A DNA stretch of 13,363 nucleotides. Source: CADEED01 sp036274075. GTDB lineage: Bacteria; Pseudomonadota; Gammaproteobacteria; Steroidobacterales; Steroidobacteraceae. Where the stretch lies: positions 1 through 13,363 of the forward strand of contig DASUGK010000108.1 in NCBI GenBank assembly GCA_036274075.1, given 5' to 3'. The position numbers and the translations under genes are program-made. The notes under the pieces are model-generated. The model did no database searches, was not told the DNA's origin, and saw nothing but the letters and a program-made list of their open reading frames with translations. Each line of letters begins with the position of its first letter. The stretch's first letter is position 1. Positions 6,523 through 13,363 of this stretch are shown here, in pieces.

Positions 6523-7532
6523 CGTTTGCGCTCGGCGCTCAGCACATCGATGACGGCGGCCAGGTCCACCGGCAACGGCGCACTCGCGGTGAATTCCACG
6601 CCGGTGTCCGGCCACACGAAGCTCACCTGGTGTGCGTGCAGGAACATGCGCGCGAGGCCCGCCGCCTTCATCTTCTCGTTGAATTCGGCGTCGCCGTATT
6701 TTTCGTCACCAGCCAGCGGGTAACCGGCGTGCGCGGCGTGCACGCGGATCTGGTGCGTGCGGCCCGTCTCGAGCCCCACTTCCACCAGCGTGGCGCGCTT
6801 GCCGAAGAACTGCACCGGCTTGAAGTGGCTCACCGCTTCCTTGCCGGAGGCGTGTGCCTTTACCGTGCGCTCACCGCCGACGCGAATGTCCGTGCGCAGC
6901 GGCACGTCGATGCGTTTCCTGCCGAGTTCCCATTTGCCCTTCAACAGCGCGAGGTAGCGCTTCTCGACCCGGCCATCGCGCATCAGCGCGTGCAGGGTGC
7001 GCAGCGCGGCCGGCTTGCGTGACACCAGCAGCAGGCCACTGGTGTCGCGATCGATCCGGTGCACCAGCTCCAGGTCCTCGTCGGGGCGCGCGGCGCGCAA
7101 CGCCTCGATGACGCCGAAGCTCACGCCGCTGCCACCGTGCACGGCCACGCCGGCCGGCTTGTCGATGACCAGCAGCTGCGGATCCTCGTGCACGATGGCC
7201 GCGGTCACGCCCGCGACCAGCGCATCCGGGGCGCGCCGCGGTGGTGCGCTGGCGCCGGTTTTCACCGGCGGCACGCGCACGATGTCGTTTGCCTGCAACC
7301 GCGTGTCGGGCCGGGCGCGCTTACCGTTGACCCGCACCTCGCCCTTGCGGATCACCCGGAAAATGTGGGTCTTGGGGACGTCGGCGAGGATCCGGCCGAG
7401 AAAGTTGTCGAGCCGCTGGCCGACGCCGCGTTCATCGACCGGGACCTGGCGCACCTTGAGGCTCTCGCCGGCGCCGGATGGGGGGCTCTGTGGCGTCCGC
7501 GCCTCAGGAGATTCGTAACGTCTTGTTTTCAC
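6519..7532 (-). CDS. rluC: 23S rRNA pseudouridine synthase RluC
   Basis: RluC makes pseudouridines at 955, 2504 and 2580 (E. coli numbering) of 23S rRNA. The 337-residue product has an S4 RNA-binding domain (about 38-95: GQRLDNFLGRILADVPKTHI, RKGEVRVNGKR) and a RluA-type catalytic domain (about 112-330) with LLVIDKPAGVAVHGG, catalytic D161 in LVHRIDRDTSGLLLV, and ETGRTHQIRVHAAHAGYPLAGD. The RKGEVRVNGKRARP and VRVPPVK segments favour RluC over RluD. The start is a GTG at 7532; it gives an N-terminus about 20 residues longer than E. coli RluC, so a later GTG near residue 27 is possible. Its 5' end overlaps the rne promoter region, and its stop overlaps that of yceF in a CTAG. Confidence 0.93.
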   Translation of the reverse strand: MKTRRYESPEARTPQSPPSGAGESLKVRQVPVDERGVGQRLDNFLGRILADVPKTHIFRVIRKGEVRVNGKRARPDTRLQANDIVRVPPVKTGASAPPRRAPDALVAGVTAAIVHEDPQLLVIDKPAGVAVHGGSGVSFGVIEALRAARPDEDLELVHRIDRDTSGLLLVSRKPAALRTLHALMRDGRVEKRYLALLKGKWELGRKRIDVPLRTDIRVGGERTVKAHASGKEAVSHFKPVQFFGKRATLVEVGLETGRTHQIRVHAAHAGYPLAGDEKYGDAEFNEKMKAAGLARMFLHAHQVSFVWPDTGVEFTASAPLPVDLAAVIDVLSAERKR

Positions 7533-7552
7533 TGAGGGTCTCGCGCTATGAT
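7523..7552 (+). promoter_or_regulatory. Candidate sigma-70 promoter of rne
   Basis: TTGTTT (7523-7528) and TATGAT (7547-7552) are spaced by 18 bases. The -10 box matches the consensus at 5 of 6 positions, the -35 at its most important TTG. The predicted start near 7559 would give a leader of about 374 bases, close to the 361-base leader of E. coli rne. The -35 box lies inside the 5' end of the divergent rluC gene, so rluC and rne control regions overlap. Confidence 0.6.
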
Positions 7553-7558
7553 GCCGCC

Positions 7559-7932
7559 CGCGCGTCCCCGGTTACCGAGCGTGACGCGCGATGCCGCGGC
7601 GTAATCGAGCGCAACCATAAGACGAGTCGAACGCGCCGCATGTTAGTTGGTCCTCGGCAACGAGGCCATCGCTCGACGGCCCACTCGAAACGCAGCGCAT
7701 GGATGGCGATCCGAAAGACACCTCCTGCGCGACGTCGGTGAAGCAGCCCAAAGGGTTTTGGCGCTCCGCCCCATCATGGGACGGAACATATACAACGTGA
7801 TCGGTCACGCGCCCCACAACCAGTCTTGGCCTCGTGTCCTTGCACTCCGCGTCGCGCGGTCGCTTGCAATGACGCCCGTGAGGATATCCGCCGTAGGTTT
7901 TGGGTTGGCCCAAGAACAAGGGTCCAATTCAA
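7559..7932 (+). promoter_or_regulatory. Long rne leader (putative autoregulatory 5' UTR)
   Basis: There is no convincing gene in this gap; short open frames here have neither ribosome sites nor recognisable products. In E. coli the long rne leader lets RNase E cut its own mRNA and so control its level. Here the leader has a similar length. It begins with an 8-base stem (CGCGCGTC at 7559-7566 with GACGCGCG at 7583-7590) exactly at the predicted transcript start, with an inner CGG-TTA-CCG. A second small hairpin is CGTGA-TCGG-TCACG (7796-7809). CACCTCCT (7719-7726) is identical to the anti-Shine-Dalgarno core of 16S rRNA. The role is inferred from known biology of rne; I could not identify the E. 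coli hp2 element with confidence. Confidence 0.5.
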
Positions 7933-10566
7933 ATGAAGAGAATGCTCATCAATGCAACTCAGCAAGAGGAGTTGCGCGTCGCGCTGGTTGATGGCCAGAA
8001 GCTGTACGACCTTTCCATCGAAATCCCTTCCAAGGAACAGAAGAAAGCCAATATCTACAAAGGCCGCATTTCGCGCATCGAGCCCTCGCTCGAGGCCTGC
8101 TTCGTCGATTACGGTTCCGAACGCCACGGCTTCCTGCCGCTGAAAGAAATCTCCAAGGACTACTTCCGCCAGAAGCAGGACAGCGGGCGCAACAACATGC
8201 GCGACCTGCTCTCCGAGGGGCAGGAAGTCATCGTCCAGGTCGAAAAGGAAGAACGCGGCAACAAGGGCGCCGCCCTGACCACGTTCATCTCCCTCGCCGG
8301 CCGCTTCCTGGTGCTGATGCCCAACAACCCCCGGGCCGGTGGCGTGTCGCGCCGCATCGAGGGCGAGGACCGCGACCAGATGCGCCAGGTGATGGATGAA
8401 CTGCGTATCCCCGACGGCATGGGCGCCATCGTGCGCACCGCCGGCGTGGGGCGCGCGGTCGAGGAACTGCAGTGGGACCTCGACAACCTCAAGAGCCAGT
8501 GGGACCAGATCGACGCGGCCACCAAGGACCGCCCGGCGCCCTACCTGGTGTATCGCGAAAGCGACGCGGTGACGCGCTCGCTGCGTGACTACCTGGCCGA
8601 TGACATCGGCGAGGTGCTGGTCGACGACGACGCCACCTTCGCCACCGCGCAGGAATACATGACGCGGTTCATGCCGCCGGAAGCGCAGAAGAAACTCAAG
8701 CGCTACACCGACGACATCCCGCTGTTCACGCGCTTCCAGATCGAGAGCCAGATCGAGTCGGCGTACGCGCAGAAGGTGGAACTGCCCTCGGGCGGCTCCA
8801 TCGTCATCAACTACACCGAGGCGCTGGTCTCCATCGACATCAACTCCGCGCGCGCCACGCGCGGCTCGGACATCGAAACCACGGCCACCAACACCAACCT
8901 GGAAGCCGCAGAGGAAATCGCGCGCCAGCTGCGCATCCGCGACATCGGCGGCCTCATCGTCATCGACTTCATCGACATGGAGTCGAGCAAGAACCAGCGC
9001 GACGTCGAAGACCGGTTGCGCGATGCGGTCAAGATGGACCGCGCGCGCATCCAGATCGGCCGCCTGTCGCGCTTCGGCCTGCTCGAGATGTCGCGCCAGC
9101 GCCTGCGTCCCTCGCTGGGCGAGTCCAGCCACCTGGTCTGCCCGCGCTGCACCGGCATCGGCAGCATCCGCTCGGTGGAATCCATGGCGCTGGCCATCCT
9201 GCGCCTCATCGGCGAGGAAGCCCGCAAGGAAAAGACCGCGCAAGTCGTGGCGCAGGTGCCGGTGGAAGTCGCCACCTACCTCATCAACGAGAAGCGCGAG
9301 TGGCTGCGCACGCTCGAAGACAAGGGCGGCGTCGAGCTGCTGATCGTGCCGAACCAGTACATCCAGACGCCGGAGTACTCGATCAAGCGCGTGCGCACCG
9401 ACGAGACCGAGCTCCCCGAGAACAAGATCCTGTCGTACAAGCTGCCCGTGGCGCCGGCGGTGGCCGACCCGTCGGGTACCAAGCAGGAAAAGCCCCAGCT
9501 GGAACCTGCCGCCGTGGTGCCGACGGCACCCGCCACTGCCGCTCCCGTGGTCGTGCACGTACCCGCGCCGGCCGCCGCCGCGAACGTGGTGGTCGCACCC
9601 ACGGGCCTGAGCTTCATGCAGCGCCTGGTCTACCTGTTCACCGGCAAGCCGCCCGAGGGCACCGTGGCCGCCGCGCCGGCGCGTGACGAGTCGCGCCGCG
9701 CGCATCGCGACGGTCATCGTGACCGTAACCGCGATCGTGACCGCCAGCATCGGCATCGTGGTGAGGGCGAACGCGGCCGTGATGGCGAGCGCGGCCGCGA
9801 CCGCAGCGCGCATGCGCGCCACCGCGACAAGGACGGTCACCGCGATCGTGACCGCGATCGTGACCGCAACAGGGACTCGAACCGCGAAGGCGGCCGTGAC
9901 CGCAACCGCGAGGCGTCGCGCGACGCGCAGCGCGAACCGAACCGGGACCAGAACCGCGAACAGAACCGCGAACAGAACCGCGAACAGAACCGCGAACGCG
10001 ACCAGCAGCGCGAAGCCGAGAGGCAGGCGCAGCGCGAGCGCAATCGCGAGCGCCAGCGTGAACAGCAGGCGGCCGCCAACGCCGCCGCCGCGGCGGGCAG
10101 CGCTGCCGGGGCGCCGTCTCCGGCCGGTGAAGCCGAGGCTGGCCAGGAAGCCGTGAATGGCAATGGCCCGCCGCAGGAAGGCGGCCCCCGTGGTGAAGGC
10201 CGTGGACGCCGCCGGCGCCGCGGACGTCGCGGCGGTGGCCGCAATCGCGAGGGTGGCCAGGGCCAGGGCCAGGGCGGAGAGTCACGCGAAGGTGATTATT
10301 TCGGTGCCCGCGAGGCCACGCCGGAGGAACGCGCGTTCCACGAGCAGTTCTCGGGTCAGTCCTCGGGACAGGACTACGGCGACAACGCCGGCAATCGCTC
10401 CGAGGAGCGCCCCGCGCCGGCCGCCGAGGCACCCCGCGAATCGGCACCGCCGGAACGTCACGAAGGCACACAGGCGCCGCTGGACCTGCCGCCGCCGCCC
10501 CAGTCCAAGCCCTACGTGGTCTGGTCGTCGACGCCCGGCACCTCCGACACGCGCCGCGACGACTAA
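7933..10566 (+). CDS. rne: Ribonuclease E
   Basis: RNase E is the essential endoribonuclease for mRNA decay and for rRNA and tRNA processing, and the scaffold of the degradosome. The ATG at 7933 gives MKRMLINATQQEELR, nearly identical to E. coli, with AAGGG about 10 bases upstream. The 877-residue protein has an S1 domain (about 37-120), a 5'-sensor and RNase H-like region, the DNase I-like site with D302 (SIDINSARATRG) and D345 (VIDFIDM), and the zinc-link C403/C406 (LVCPRCTGIG). An amphipathic segment (LSFMQRLVYLFTG, 559-571) is probably the membrane anchor. Residues 588-712 are dense RD/RE/NREQ repeats, 757-774 an Arg-rich RNA-binding patch, and the end is PYVVWSSTP. The tail is shorter than in E. 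coli (1061 in total). No binding motif for a helicase, PNPase or enolase is certain. Confidence 0.97.
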   Translation: MKRMLINATQQEELRVALVDGQKLYDLSIEIPSKEQKKANIYKGRISRIEPSLEACFVDYGSERHGFLPLKEISKDYFRQKQDSGRNNMRDLLSEGQEVIVQVEKEERGNKGAALTTFISLAGRFLVLMPNNPRAGGVSRRIEGEDRDQMRQVMDELRIPDGMGAIVRTAGVGRAVEELQWDLDNLKSQWDQIDAATKDRPAPYLVYRESDAVTRSLRDYLADDIGEVLVDDDATFATAQEYMTRFMPPEAQKKLKRYTDDIPLFTRFQIESQIESAYAQKVELPSGGSIVINYTEALVSIDINSARATRGSDIETTATNTNLEAAEEIARQLRIRDIGGLIVIDFIDMESSKNQRDVEDRLRDAVKMDRARIQIGRLSRFGLLEMSRQRLRPSLGESSHLVCPRCTGIGSIRSVESMALAILRLIGEEARKEKTAQVVAQVPVEVATYLINEKREWLRTLEDKGGVELLIVPNQYIQTPEYSIKRVRTDETELPENKILSYKLPVAPAVADPSGTKQEKPQLEPAAVVPTAPATAAPVVVHVPAPAAAANVVVAPTGLSFMQRLVYLFTGKPPEGTVAAAPARDESRRAHRDGHRDRNRDRDRQHRHRGEGERGRDGERGRDRSAHARHRDKDGHRDRDRDRDRNRDSNREGGRDRNREASRDAQREPNRDQNREQNREQNREQNRERDQQREAERQAQRERNRERQREQQAAANAAAAAGSAAGAPSPAGEAEAGQEAVNGNGPPQEGGPRGEGRGRRRRRGRRGGGRNREGGQGQGQGGESREGDYFGAREATPEERAFHEQFSGQSSGQDYGDNAGNRSEERPAPAAEAPRESAPPERHEGTQAPLDLPPPPQSKPYVVWSSTPGTSDTRRDD
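7954..7975 (+). other. Hairpin inside codons 8-15 of rne
   Basis: GCAACTC (7954-7960) and GAGTTGC (7969-7975) form a perfect 7-base stem around an 8-base loop, AGCAAGAG. It lies 21 bases after the start codon, inside the conserved NATQQEELR coding stretch. It could slow initiation or be a self-cleavage target. As I remember the E. coli gene, the same stem is present there, but the protein constraint alone might explain that. Confidence 0.5.
9940..9999 (+). repeat. In-frame 12-base tandem repeat within rne
   Basis: Five 12-base units run without gaps. The second to fourth are identical (AACCGCGAACAG), the first and last differ by two bases each. They encode residues 670-689 as NRDQ, then NREQ three times, then NRER. 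Because the unit is a multiple of three, gain or loss of copies would keep the frame. It is part of a larger Arg/Asp/Glu-rich low-complexity tail that also contains repeated CGCGATCGTGAC units near 9730 and 9841-9865. Confidence 0.9.
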
Positions 10567-10574
10567 CGCCAGTC

Positions 10575-10663
10575 GGTGCCGGGCCGGCACTTCGGCAGTG
10601 GTGCCGGGCCGGCATTCCGGCATTTCGGTTCGTACGTAATGCCGAAATGCCGGCCCGGCACCG
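10575..10663 (+). repeat. Palindromic repeat / likely bidirectional terminator between rne and the phosphatase gene
   Basis: GGTGCCGGGCCGGCA occurs at 10575-10589 and 10600-10614 (period 25), then inverted at 10648-10662. Each unit is itself a palindrome (GTGCCGG-G-CCGGCAC). The second copy pairs with the inverted copy over 17 bases (10600-10616 with 10646-10662). A competing 12-base stem, CCGGCATTTCGG at 10617-10628 with 10642-10653, has a 13-base loop containing CGTACG. It sits between convergent genes and is symmetric, so it can stop transcription from both sides. There is no strong T-tract. Like the element at 2922-3052 it has two direct copies and one inverted copy, though the sequence is unrelated. 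Confidence 0.78.
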
Positions 10664-10679
10664 TTCTCGGCGGCACCGG

Positions 10680-11153
10680 TCAGCCACCCCGCTCCAGCCG
10701 CTTCAGCAGGGCGCGTGCACCGGCCTCGCAGAGGTCGAGCACGCGTTCGAAATCCTCGGTACTCCCGTAGTAGGGGTCCGGCACTTCGTCGGACTCCAGC
10801 TCCGGCGTGAACTCCAGGAACAGCCCCAGGTGGCCCCGGGGGCCGGGCAGCGCCAGCTGTTCCAGTTCCGCCAGGTTGGCACGGTCCATGGCCAGCACGT
10901 AGTCGAAGCTGGACAGGTCGGTGGGCGACACCTGCCGGGCTCGCAGGGCCGCCAGGTCGTAGCCGCGCCGGCGCGCCGCCGCGATGGTCCGCCGGTCCGG
11001 CGGCTCGCCGACATGGTAGTTAGCCGTCCCGGCCGAATCGACGTACAGCCCCAGGCCCGGGAACTCGCGGGCCGCGATGCCGCGCAGCACGCCCTCGGCG
11101 GTCGGTGAACGGCAGATATTGCCCAGGCAGACGAAAAGCACGCGGTTTGTCAT
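10680..11153 (-). CDS. Low-molecular-weight protein tyrosine phosphatase
   Basis: These cytoplasmic enzymes remove phosphate from tyrosine in proteins or small phosphorylated molecules. The 157-residue product has the full active site: the P-loop CX5R with nucleophile C9 and R15 (VCLGNICRSPTAEG), followed by S16, and the general acid D126 in VPDPYYG. DSAGTANYHVGEPPDRRT and FDYVLAMDRAN are typical of the eukaryote-like or YfkJ-type LMW-PTP group rather than the Wzb group tied to capsule kinases. No tyrosine kinase or polysaccharide gene lies nearby, so the target is unknown. The ATG at 11153 is the start that gives the normal N-terminus; no clear ribosome site precedes it. It is divergent from the lipoprotein gene and convergent with rne. 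Confidence 0.95.
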   Translation of the reverse strand: MTNRVLFVCLGNICRSPTAEGVLRGIAAREFPGLGLYVDSAGTANYHVGEPPDRRTIAAARRRGYDLAALRARQVSPTDLSSFDYVLAMDRANLAELEQLALPGPRGHLGLFLEFTPELESDEVPDPYYGSTEDFERVLDLCEAGARALLKRLERGG

Positions 11154-11201
11154 GGCGAGGCGCTATTCTGGCGCCCTTGCGTGACTGCGCGCACATTTCC
11201 A

Positions 11202-11221
11202 GCCAAACACCCCCGTTTGGC
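11202..11221. other. Inverted repeat in the divergent gap
   Basis: GCCAAAC (11202-11208) and GTTTGGC (11215-11221) are perfectly complementary around ACCCCC. The repeat lies in the 125-base gap between the divergent phosphatase and lipoprotein genes, about 50 bases from one start and 57 from the other. It could be an operator for either gene or a hairpin in a leader. The rest of the gap holds no gene; TATAAG (11268-11273) is a possible -10 box for the + strand gene, without a matching -35. Confidence 0.4.
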
Positions 11222-11278
11222 GCGCCGCCACGACAGGTTCCGGCTCCCACACGCTTCCGGCCATGGGTATAAGACGGT

Positions 11279-13237
11279 ATGCGCAACACCAGCACGCCCA
11301 CGATCGCCTTCGCCTCCTGCCTGACTACCGCCCTGCTGCTCACCGCATGCGGCGGCGGAGGCGGCGGCGGTAGTTCGACGCCACCCCCGGCCAACACGCC
11401 CCCGGTGGCCAATGCCGGCCCCGACCAGACGGTGGACGCCGGGGTCATGGTGACGCTGGATGGCAGCGGCAGCGCCGATGCCGACGGCACGATATCCGGT
11501 TACACGTGGACCCAGACCGGCGGCAGCCCCGCGGTCACGCTCTCGAGCCGGACCGTGGTCAGGCCCACCTTCGATGCGCCCGCGGTCACGGCCACGACCA
11601 CGCTCACGTTCTCGCTGGTGGTGCGCGACAACCGCAACGCCAACAGCAACACGGCCAGCGTCGCCGTCACGGTGAATCCATCGATGTCTGCCAACGCCAA
11701 CGTCACGGGCCAGATCCGTTTTGCCCGAGCCAACTTCAGCGCTACGACCCCGTTTGGACTCAATTACAGCAATCCGGTTTTCCAACCTTCTCGCGGTGTT
11801 GGTGTGCGCGCCCTCGATGCAAGCACGCAGGCTGAAATTGTCAGCAGCGTCACTGACAGCAACGGCAGTTACTTGCTTTCAGTGCCGCGCAATACCAATG
11901 TCATCATCGAAGTTGTAGCGCGCATGCGCAAAACGGGCGCATCCCCAACTTGGGACGTGCGTGTGCAAGACGGTGTCACGGGCATTGCGCCCTACACACA
12001 CCAGACTGCGTCGTTCGATTCAGCGTCTGGCGTCACACGGAACATCGACATACCCATTGGCATAAGTGCTGCGGGAACTGCCACAGGTACGCGCGCCTCG
12101 GCGCCATTTGCCATTCTTGACACCATTTACACTGCGCAGCAGGCGATTCTTGGCGTATCGCCGTCAGTAGTGTTCCCAGCACTCATTGTCGATTGGGGAT
12201 CGCAGACAAATGGCACATTTTTTACGGTCAATGGCGGGCAACACATTGCCCTGCTATCTGATCTTTCTGAAGACACCGACGAATTCGATCAGCATGTAAT
12301 TGCGCATGAGTTCGGCCACTACGTCGAACACAACTTTTCACGCGCTGACAATATCGGCGGCTCTCATAGCCTTGGAGATCGCCTGGACCCTCGTGTGGCT
12401 TTCGGAGAGGGATTCGGCTATGCATTCGCCGCGATCGTCCTTGACAATCCAGTTGCGCGCGACAGCTTTGTTAGCGGCACAACGCAGATGTCAGGCAGCT
12501 TCAACGTGGAGACCAATCCTTCGACAGCCCCGCCGCTAAGCGGTTCCGACCGCGAAGGATGTTGGTGCAGCGAGTCGTCAGTCTGGTCAATCCTCTACGA
12601 CCTGTATGACTCGGCAGCGGACACTAACGACGCTGTATCGCTGGGCCTGGAGCCCATTTGGAGTGTGCTCGTCTCTGATCAGAAGAATACGCCGGCATTT
12701 ACGACGATCTTCAGCTTCATCGCTGCACTCAAGGCAGCGCAACCAAACAGCGCCGCTGCGATCGACACACTGGTGGCAGCCCAAAATATTGATGTCGCCA
12801 ATATCGACGCCTTCGGAACAAATGAAACGCACTACCCGAATTCGCCAACGCTCATCGTAGCGCAAGCAGCTGCGTTACCGCTGTATACGACGATAGCCGT
12901 CGGAGGCGGTCCGGTAACATTGAGAAACGTTGATGACGCCGGGACCTACAACACGGTGGGCAACCATCGGTTCGTACGATTCAGCATCTCATCGGACCGC
13001 ACCGTAAACATTTCTTTGGCAACCTCAAACTCCACGGACAACGATCCGGACTTCGTGCTATTTCGTGCTGGCGCAGACTTCGTTGATTCTGGCGAGGACC
13101 CACCTCCCGGGCCAGAGATACATTCGTTCTCCCTCACGGCCGGCGACTACCTGCTTGACATTTATGACTGTTCCAATGGGTGCGGCACTCCACAAGGTAT
13201 GTCCGGCGATTACGATCTCACGCTGACGATCAACTGA
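11279..13237 (+). CDS. Secreted lipoprotein with PKD domain and HEXXH zinc metallopeptidase domain
   Basis: This is a 652-residue protein. The N-terminus is a lipoprotein signal (ALLLTAC, lipidated C24), followed by a Gly-rich linker. Domains in order are: PKD-type beta-sandwich (about 41-133: ANAGPDQTVDAGVMVTLDGS, YTWTQTGG), a carboxypeptidase-regulatory-like sandwich (about 142-262: VTDSNGSYLLSVP), a peptidase region (about 275-515) and a C-terminal beta domain (about 535-652) like the pre-peptidase C-terminal type. The zinc motif is HVIAHEFGHYVEH: H343, E344, H347; E377 in FGEGFGYAF is a likely third ligand, as in gluzincins. Four cysteines (428, 430, 631, 635) could form disulfides. The exact peptidase family is not recognised. 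Bases from about 11700 onward are much lower in GC than the beginning. No ribosome site is seen at the chosen ATG. Confidence 0.88.
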   Translation: MRNTSTPTIAFASCLTTALLLTACGGGGGGGSSTPPPANTPPVANAGPDQTVDAGVMVTLDGSGSADADGTISGYTWTQTGGSPAVTLSSRTVVRPTFDAPAVTATTTLTFSLVVRDNRNANSNTASVAVTVNPSMSANANVTGQIRFARANFSATTPFGLNYSNPVFQPSRGVGVRALDASTQAEIVSSVTDSNGSYLLSVPRNTNVIIEVVARMRKTGASPTWDVRVQDGVTGIAPYTHQTASFDSASGVTRNIDIPIGISAAGTATGTRASAPFAILDTIYTAQQAILGVSPSVVFPALIVDWGSQTNGTFFTVNGGQHIALLSDLSEDTDEFDQHVIAHEFGHYVEHNFSRADNIGGSHSLGDRLDPRVAFGEGFGYAFAAIVLDNPVARDSFVSGTTQMSGSFNVETNPSTAPPLSGSDREGCWCSESSVWSILYDLYDSAADTNDAVSLGLEPIWSVLVSDQKNTPAFTTIFSFIAALKAAQPNSAAAIDTLVAAQNIDVANIDAFGTNETHYPNSPTLIVAQAAALPLYTTIAVGGGPVTLRNVDDAGTYNTVGNHRFVRFSISSDRTVNISLATSNSTDNDPDFVLFRAGADFVDSGEDPPPGPEIHSFSLTAGDYLLDIYDCSNGCGTPQGMSGDYDLTLTIN

Positions 13238-13248
13238 GGATGCGCGCC

Positions 13249-13363
13249 ATGACCACTAACAAACTCCGTCCCGCGATCGGCGCGTCAGTGCTCGCGTTGT
13301 TCCTGGTGGCCTGCGGCGAGGCGCCTCAGCCAGAGCCCGCCGCGCCGCCGCCGGCGCCTGCCG
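13249..13363 (+). CDS. Lipoprotein, N-terminal fragment (3' cut by window)
   Basis: The frame runs off the end of the window. The ATG at 13249 is chosen because GAGG lies 9 bases upstream; an in-frame ATG at 13240 is the alternative. The 38 visible residues contain a signal peptide with lipobox (SVLALFLVAC) and then a Pro/Ala-rich linker (GEAPQPEPAAPPPAPA). It starts 11 bases after the peptidase gene stops and is likely co-transcribed. Its composition is high in GC again. No function can be given from this part. Confidence 0.75.
   Translation, partial: MTTNKLRPAIGASVLALFLVACGEAPQPEPAAPPPAPA

Noticed and set aside
7900..7932. An upstream start for RNase E at a TTG
   Set aside because: The protein from ATG 7933 begins exactly as known RNase E does; the extra residues match nothing.
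7774..9840. A 688-codon open frame on the - strand, antisense to rne
   Set aside because: It is the complement of the confidently identified RNase E gene. The product is His/Arg/Ala-rich with no recognisable domain, as expected when a high-GC gene is read backwards.
9700..9870. A separate DNA-level repeat element or integrated mobile unit in the rne tail
   Set aside because: All units keep the rne frame and encode the expected Arg/Asp-rich tail, so they are coding low complexity.

Overview
The window looks like chromosomal DNA of a high-GC gammaproteobacterium, probably from the Xanthomonadales/Nevskiales/Steroidobacter side. Two things support this: RNase E has the gammaproteobacterial N-terminus, and the gene order yceD-rpmF-plsX-fabH / maf(yceF) / rluC / rne has the same relative orientations as in Escherichia coli. 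The genus cannot be settled from the sequence. I see no rRNA, tRNA, CRISPR array, transposase or phage gene.

Bases 1-2919 (+ strand) are the end of a signalling operon. It holds three response-regulator genes: a 5'-cut REC-HDOD protein, a REC protein with an HD-GYP-like domain that has lost its metal-binding motifs, and a short REC protein with an acidic DxDxDG tail. The first two overlap by 4 bases and the third follows after 16. Their receiver domains are closely similar, so they may share one phosphodonor, which would lie upstream of the window.

Bases 2920-3061 hold a repeat element (two tandem 38-base copies and one inverted copy). It lies where the convergent fatty-acid/ribosome cluster ends. 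That cluster runs on the - strand from a near-consensus promoter: yceD (5858) - rpmF - plsX - fabH (3062). It makes ribosomal protein L32, an rRNA-linked DUF177 protein, and the enzymes that feed phospholipid and fatty-acid synthesis. The usual next genes (fabD, fabG, acpP) are absent; the repeat and the signalling operon occupy that place.

Bases 5926-10566 hold maf/yceF (+), rluC (-) and rne (+). maf and rluC end tail to tail in one shared CTAG. rne has a strong promoter candidate and a leader of about 374 bases, close to the length of the autoregulatory E. coli rne leader, with a hairpin predicted at its 5' end. RNase E has an intact catalytic half and a short, extremely Arg-rich tail that contains a 12-base in-frame tandem repeat.

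Bases 10567-13363 hold a second palindromic repeat or terminator between convergent genes, a low-molecular-weight protein tyrosine phosphatase (-), a large secreted lipoprotein with PKD and HEXXH metallopeptidase domains (+), and the start of another lipoprotein. The peptidase gene changes base composition sharply inside its coding region, which suggests a mosaic origin.

Nothing here is clearly a new biological system. The strongest leads are the two repeat elements of similar layout at convergent gene ends, the inactive HD-GYP-type regulator, the rne leader structures and the mosaic metallopeptidase.
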